Position numbers and translations under genes: made by a program. Shown here piece by piece: positions 5,747-8,887 of a stretch of 8,887 nucleotides of DNA. The stretch lies in the NCBI GenBank assembly GCA_030638765.1, contig DAOWDZ010000029.1, positions 1-8,887 on the forward strand, in the 5' to 3' direction. The notes beneath the pieces are model-generated. The model was not told where the DNA came from. It saw nothing but the letters and a program-made list of their open reading frames with translations, and ran no database searches. Position 1 is the stretch's first letter. Each line of letters starts with the position of its first letter. Source of the stretch: Desulfocapsa sp. (GTDB taxonomy: Bacteria > Desulfobacterota > Desulfobulbia > Desulfobulbales > Desulfocapsaceae).

Positions 5747-6955
5747 TCAAGCCGTTTTGACGTTTTCTTTATTTTCAAAATGAGATTGTTGAATCCTGAC
5801 AGCAAGCGCCATCTCATCCAGATCACCCAAAAGGTCATAACGTTCTAAGGCTTTCGTTGTCATAGTTTTATGAAAACAGTGCTGAGGGTTTAACACATAA
5901 CAGCTTCCTTTCGCTTCAATAATTTCCTCAAAACCTTTACTTCCATCGGATTCCGAACCTGAAAGTAGTACTCCTGACACTCTGTTTCCAAGACATGCAA
6001 CTGCAGAACTCATGAGAGTATCAATGCTTCCAACACTACCCGTTTCCTTCTTTAAATCTGTTTTAAATCGATAGTTCCCAGAATAAGGTGAAAGAATAAT
6101 CTTTTCAGTTGCCGAGAACACATAACAATAGCCACCCTCAATCGTAATACCATCACGTCCTAAGATAACCTCAAATCCACAGATAGCATCAAGATATTTA
6201 ACAAACGATTGTACACGTTTATAGTCATCGTTAATAACAATACAAATGGCGCCACCCATTTCAGGGTTCAGAGCAGGAATAATTTTCAACAAATTAGCAT
6301 AGCCACTTGCTCCAGCCCCAATTATTGAAAAAAAATTCATCCTTCGAAATGTTTTATTTTCATGAAGAGAAATCTCATCACCACAATTTGCACATTGAAT
6401 GGTCATTTGATTTAATGCCCAACTGGATACATCTTGTCTGGCACCACAATCTTCACAAAAAATAACTTTTTCCTGTACCTTATTAAAAGATTTGACGTCA
6501 ATCCCATTTTGTATTGGATCAATAGAATATACTGACGTTTTAGCAGCAGCAAATACTTTTCCAAGAACACGTTTAGAATGTTCAGCACCATCAATCCCTT
6601 GAAAAAAGCTATTTTTATAAACAAAATCAACAGCACCATATTTTAATGCGTCAAAACAACGAGGAGTACCTTTTTCACTCAAAGATGACAAAATAATAGT
6701 GGGAATGGGAGTATGAATCATTAAATGCTGAAGAGTTGTCATGCCGTCCATAATTGGCATTTCCATATCAAGCATAATGACATCAGGTTTGAGATTTAAA
6801 ACCATCTCCAATGCTTCAACTCCATTTGTGGCTTCACCAACTATCTTCACATCACTTCTTCGAGAAAAGGTTCCACGCAATACCCTGCGTAAAACCCATG
6901 AATCATCTACGATGAGAACTTTAATAATTTTGGTTAGGCTATCATTAGATGTCAT
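5747..6955 (-). CDS. CheB-like response regulator with zinc-ribbon linker and degenerate methylesterase domain
   Basis: The ATG at 6955 gives 402 residues; a TTG at 7003 would add 16 residues before the receiver domain. Residues 12-120 form a receiver domain with acidic pair D17/D18, phospho-acceptor D63 in LDMEMP, S90/S91 and K114. The linker contains C167-x2-C170 and C188-x2-C191, a zinc-ribbon pattern that ordinary CheB lacks. Residues 208-390 align with the CheB methylesterase. The IGASTGG nucleophile loop reads IGAGASG, so the catalytic serine position is G215 (S217 lies two residues on). The catalytic histidine position aligns with N242, while the aspartate is kept as D337 in SGSESDG. 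Receptor demethylation is therefore doubtful, and a phosphorylation-controlled binding role is inferred. No other chemotaxis gene is in the window. No RBS is visible at the ATG. It lies downstream of proA-nadD on the same strand. Confidence 0.85.
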   Translation of the reverse strand: MTSNDSLTKIIKVLIVDDSWVLRRVLRGTFSRRSDVKIVGEATNGVEALEMVLNLKPDVIMLDMEMPIMDGMTTLQHLMIHTPIPTIILSSLSEKGTPRCFDALKYGAVDFVYKNSFFQGIDGAEHSKRVLGKVFAAAKTSVYSIDPIQNGIDVKSFNKVQEKVIFCEDCGARQDVSSWALNQMTIQCANCGDEISLHENKTFRRMNFFSIIGAGASGYANLLKIIPALNPEMGGAICIVINDDYKRVQSFVKYLDAICGFEVILGRDGITIEGGYCYVFSATEKIILSPYSGNYRFKTDLKKETGSVGSIDTLMSSAVACLGNRVSGVLLSGSESDGSKGFEEIIEAKGSCYVLNPQHCFHKTMTTKALERYDLLGDLDEMALAVRIQQSHFENKENVKTA

Positions 6956-7024
6956 GGCGATATCGTATCTGAGGAGATATATAATTGAATAAAGTTTTTG
7001 CAAACGATATCAACAGGATTTTTT

Positions 7025-7052
7025 ATATTATCAAGTGATAAGATCAAGTCAA
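7025..7052 (-). promoter_or_regulatory. Candidate promoter for the CheB-like gene, spacer occupied by a palindrome
   Basis: On the minus strand TTGACT (7047-7052) is separated by 16 bases from TAATAT (7025-7030). The -35 matches five of six consensus positions and the -10 four of six. The start would lie near 7018, leaving a leader of about 60 bases. The inverted repeat at 7028-7041 fills most of the spacer and touches the -10, a usual position for a repressor site. Confidence 0.4.
7028..7041. promoter_or_regulatory. Inverted repeat, possible operator
   Basis: TTATCA-AG-TGATAA has perfect six-base arms around a two-base centre. It is too tight for an RNA hairpin but has the size and symmetry of a dimeric regulator site. 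It sits between the putative -35 and -10 of the CheB-like gene. No regulator is identifiable from the window. Confidence 0.3.
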
Positions 7053-7090
7053 TCCTTTCAAAAGAATTGGTAGACTCCATACAAATGCAA

Positions 7091-7732
7091 TCATTTCAAA
7101 TAGAGGCCATGATCAGTAATATAGCGAGAGACACCCGATGGCACAAGTGCTTCGATAGTCTCACCATCTGCAATGTGATTTCTGATAACTGAAGACGAAA
7201 CCGATGGAAATGATAGGCTTGATGTAAATATTGATTTTTCATATTCCACATTATACCATTTGCCTTTCCTTTCATTATAGTTCAATTTCTTAAATAATTT
7301 AAGGAGCTTTTTATTTTTAAAACCACTACGAGAAAAAACGATAAAGTGACTTGCCTTAAGAACATCTTTATATCTGTACCATGATCTGATATCAAGAAAA
7401 GCATCAGCCCCAATGATAAAATAAAACTCTGTATTACCAACAGAATGAACATTCAAATATCGTAGCGTATCGATGGTATAGGAGGGAGAAGGAAGTAATT
7501 CTTCAAGGGAGGATACATACAGTAGCGGCCTGTCTTTGACAGCTAGACTGAGCATTTCATTTCTATGTGAAAAATCACTGATTTTCTGATTCAGTTTATG
7601 TGGTGGAAAGGCTGCAGGAAGAAGCATAATCTCAGAAAGATCGTATAACTTCCCAGCTGCAGCAGCAAGAGCTAAATGTCCGTTATGTACTGGATCAAAA
7701 GTTCCACCAAGAATTCCAATTCTTGAGGTCAA
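7091..7732 (-). CDS. nadD: Nicotinate-nucleotide adenylyltransferase
   Basis: It transfers AMP from ATP to nicotinate mononucleotide, forming deamido-NAD in NAD biosynthesis in the cytoplasm. The 213-residue length is typical. The nucleotidyltransferase signature GGTFDPVHNGH occupies residues 9-19, with the two catalytic-loop histidines H16 and H19. The second ATP-binding motif SSSVIR is at 179-184, and FIIGADAF and SWYRY match the substrate-binding middle of the family. The start is TTG at 7732, whose TG is shared with the TGA stop of proA (TTGA overlap). No ATG lies near enough to give a complete N-terminus, so translational coupling to proA is likely. The gene usually found after nadD in related operons, rsfS, is absent here; a 135-base gap and the CheB-like gene follow. 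Confidence 0.95.
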   Translation of the reverse strand: MTSRIGILGGTFDPVHNGHLALAAAAGKLYDLSEIMLLPAAFPPHKLNQKISDFSHRNEMLSLAVKDRPLLYVSSLEELLPSPSYTIDTLRYLNVHSVGNTEFYFIIGADAFLDIRSWYRYKDVLKASHFIVFSRSGFKNKKLLKLFKKLNYNERKGKWYNVEYEKSIFTSSLSFPSVSSSVIRNHIADGETIEALVPSGVSRYITDHGLYLK

Positions 7733-8887
7733 GCTCTGACCTGCCCCTGACCATAAACGATAAATTTCTGAGTTGTTAATTCTTTTAGCCCCATTGGGCC
7801 ATAGGCATGTAATTTAGTAGTACTGATCCCAATTTCGGTACCAAGTCCAAGTTCACCGCCATCATTGAAACGGGTTGAAGCATTCACCATGACAGCTGAG
7901 GCGTCGACCTCTGCAATAAATCTCTGGGCTTTGGAATAATTTTCGGTGAGAATTATTTCGGTATGTTGTGATCCGTAATCATCGATATAACGCATTGCTT
8001 CCTCAATATCGTCCACAACTTTGACACAGAGGGTGAGATCCAGAAATTCTGTTCCCCAATCGCTGTCCATTGCGGGTGTACTATCCGGAGCCATTAAAAC
8101 TGTCTGTTTACAGCCGAGTATTTTTATACCATTCTCTTTCATGGCAGCGCTAAGAGCAGGTAGGTACTCAGCAGCAATATCTTTATGTATCAACAATCCT
8201 TCAAGAGCATTACAAACGCCTGGTCGCTGCGCCTTGGAATTAACGATCACAGGAGTGGCCTTTGGAAGATCGGCGTCACAATCAACATAAATATGACAGA
8301 CACCTTTATAATGTTTAAGCACAGGTATACGAGAGTTTTCAGAAACAAATCGAATAAGTCCCTCTCCGCCGCGAGGAATTATGAGGTCGATGTATTCTTC
8401 CTGATTCAACATCAGTGTAACAGCGTCACGATCAGTCATCGGAATTACCTGAATTGCTTCAGGGGCGATTCCCTGGCTTTTTAATGCATCCTGCAAGACA
8501 GAGGCAAGAGCCCTATTTGAATGAATGGCTTCAGATCCGCCGCGGAGTACTATAGCATTTCCTGCTTTTAAACAGAGCGCTGCAGCATCAACTGTTACAT
8601 TGGGTCTTGATTCATATATCATCCCTATAACACCCAATGGAATACGCATCTTGCCAACCATTAGCCCATTTGGTCTTTTGACCATCTGCGATATTTCCCC
8701 AACAGGATCAGGCAAAGCAGCAACTTCTGCGAGTCCTTTTCTCATCGATTCTATAACTGCATCGGATAATGCCAAACGATCAAGCATGGCAGGAGCTAAG
8801 CCCTTTTTTCTTCCGGCTTCGAGATCTTTTTCATTCTCTTTTTTAATAAATGTACGTTGTTTATCGAGAGCATCAGCCATATGAATA
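7729..8887 (-). CDS. proA: Gamma-glutamyl phosphate reductase, N-terminus cut by window edge
   Basis: It reduces gamma-glutamyl phosphate with NADPH to glutamate semialdehyde, the second step of proline synthesis. Recognisable parts are AMLDRLAL, PLGVIGMIYESRPNVTVD, LKAGNAIVLRGGSEA, the catalytic-cysteine motif RPGVCNALE (cysteine at codon 8212-8214), and HTEIILTENY near the C-terminus. The ATG at 8880 is probably internal: aligned with the family, MADALDKQR corresponds to roughly residue 30 of the usual 415-420-residue protein, and the frame stays open to base 8887. The first 30 or so residues therefore lie outside the window. The stop codon overlaps the nadD start. A proA-nadD order is common in Desulfobacterota, often with proB upstream, but that region is not visible here. 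Confidence 0.95.
   Translation of the reverse strand, partial: IHMADALDKQRTFIKKENEKDLEAGRKKGLAPAMLDRLALSDAVIESMRKGLAEVAALPDPVGEISQMVKRPNGLMVGKMRIPLGVIGMIYESRPNVTVDAAALCLKAGNAIVLRGGSEAIHSNRALASVLQDALKSQGIAPEAIQVIPMTDRDAVTLMLNQEEYIDLIIPRGGEGLIRFVSENSRIPVLKHYKGVCHIYVDCDADLPKATPVIVNSKAQRPGVCNALEGLLIHKDIAAEYLPALSAAMKENGIKILGCKQTVLMAPDSTPAMDSDWGTEFLDLTLCVKVVDDIEEAMRYIDDYGSQHTEIILTENYSKAQRFIAEVDASAVMVNASTRFNDGGELGLGTEIGISTTKLHAYGPMGLKELTTQKFIVYGQGQVRA

Noticed and set aside
6412..6992. Minus ORF at 6412-6639 and plus ORF at 6741-6992 within the CheB-like gene
   Set aside because: Both are other-frame shadows of the receiver and linker coding sequence.
7001..7003. TTG start for the CheB-like protein
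   Set aside because: It adds 16 residues of non-conserved sequence before the receiver domain and has no RBS; ATG 6955 fits the usual CheB N-terminus better, though it too lacks an RBS.
6998..7192. 64-codon plus-strand ORF spanning the nadD-CheB gap
   Set aside because: Half of it is antisense to nadD, and it has no RBS or motif; the gap looks regulatory.
8878..8880. ATG as the true start of proA
   Set aside because: About 30 conserved N-terminal residues would be missing, and the frame is open to the window edge.
8021..8884. Three plus-strand ORFs antisense to proA
   Set aside because: They mirror highly conserved ProA coding sequence and have no independent support.

Overview
The window looks like chromosomal DNA of a Gram-negative bacterium. 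It carries an LptF-type lipopolysaccharide-export permease next to ordinary housekeeping genes (proA, nadD, nnr). The moderately AT-rich sequence, the proA-nadD pair, a DUF166 protein and a CheB with a zinc-ribbon linker fit an anaerobic Desulfobacterota-type lineage (sulfate reducers and relatives). That placement is inference from gene content, since no rRNA or other phylogenetic marker is present. There are no tRNA or rRNA genes, CRISPR arrays, insertion sequences or phage genes. No gene-free gap exceeds about 260 bases.

Left part (1-1275): the C-terminal part of a large repetitive, Asn/Ser/Thr-rich protein whose start lies left of the window. Its repeats shorten stepwise from 42 to 38 to 34 residues toward the C-terminus, and their charge changes from acidic to basic. 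Facing it is a 55-residue protein with two CxxC knuckles (1384-1551, minus).

Middle (1745-5688): lptF, with an unusual Ada/nuclease-tail-like cysteine domain at its C-terminus, overlaps tail to tail by 14 bases with a minus-strand DUF166 gene. A divergent intergenic region (3840-4098) follows, holding promoter candidates, a 34-codon candidate ORF and a palindrome. Next comes nnr, a bifunctional NAD(P)HX epimerase/dehydratase that repairs damaged NAD(P)H.

Right part (5747-8887, all minus strand): transcription runs from proA (proline synthesis, N-terminus cut by the window edge) into nadD (NAD synthesis, TTG start overlapping the proA stop). After a 135-base gap with its own candidate promoter comes a CheB-like protein. 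That protein keeps the receiver phosphorylation site but has lost two of the three catalytic residues of the methylesterase and carries a four-cysteine ribbon in its linker. Two NAD-maintenance genes, nnr and nadD, flank this CheB-like gene, but nothing in the sequence proves a functional link.

The items most worth a second look are the pseudo-enzyme CheB-like protein, the LptF fusion and the stepwise-shrinking repeat protein.
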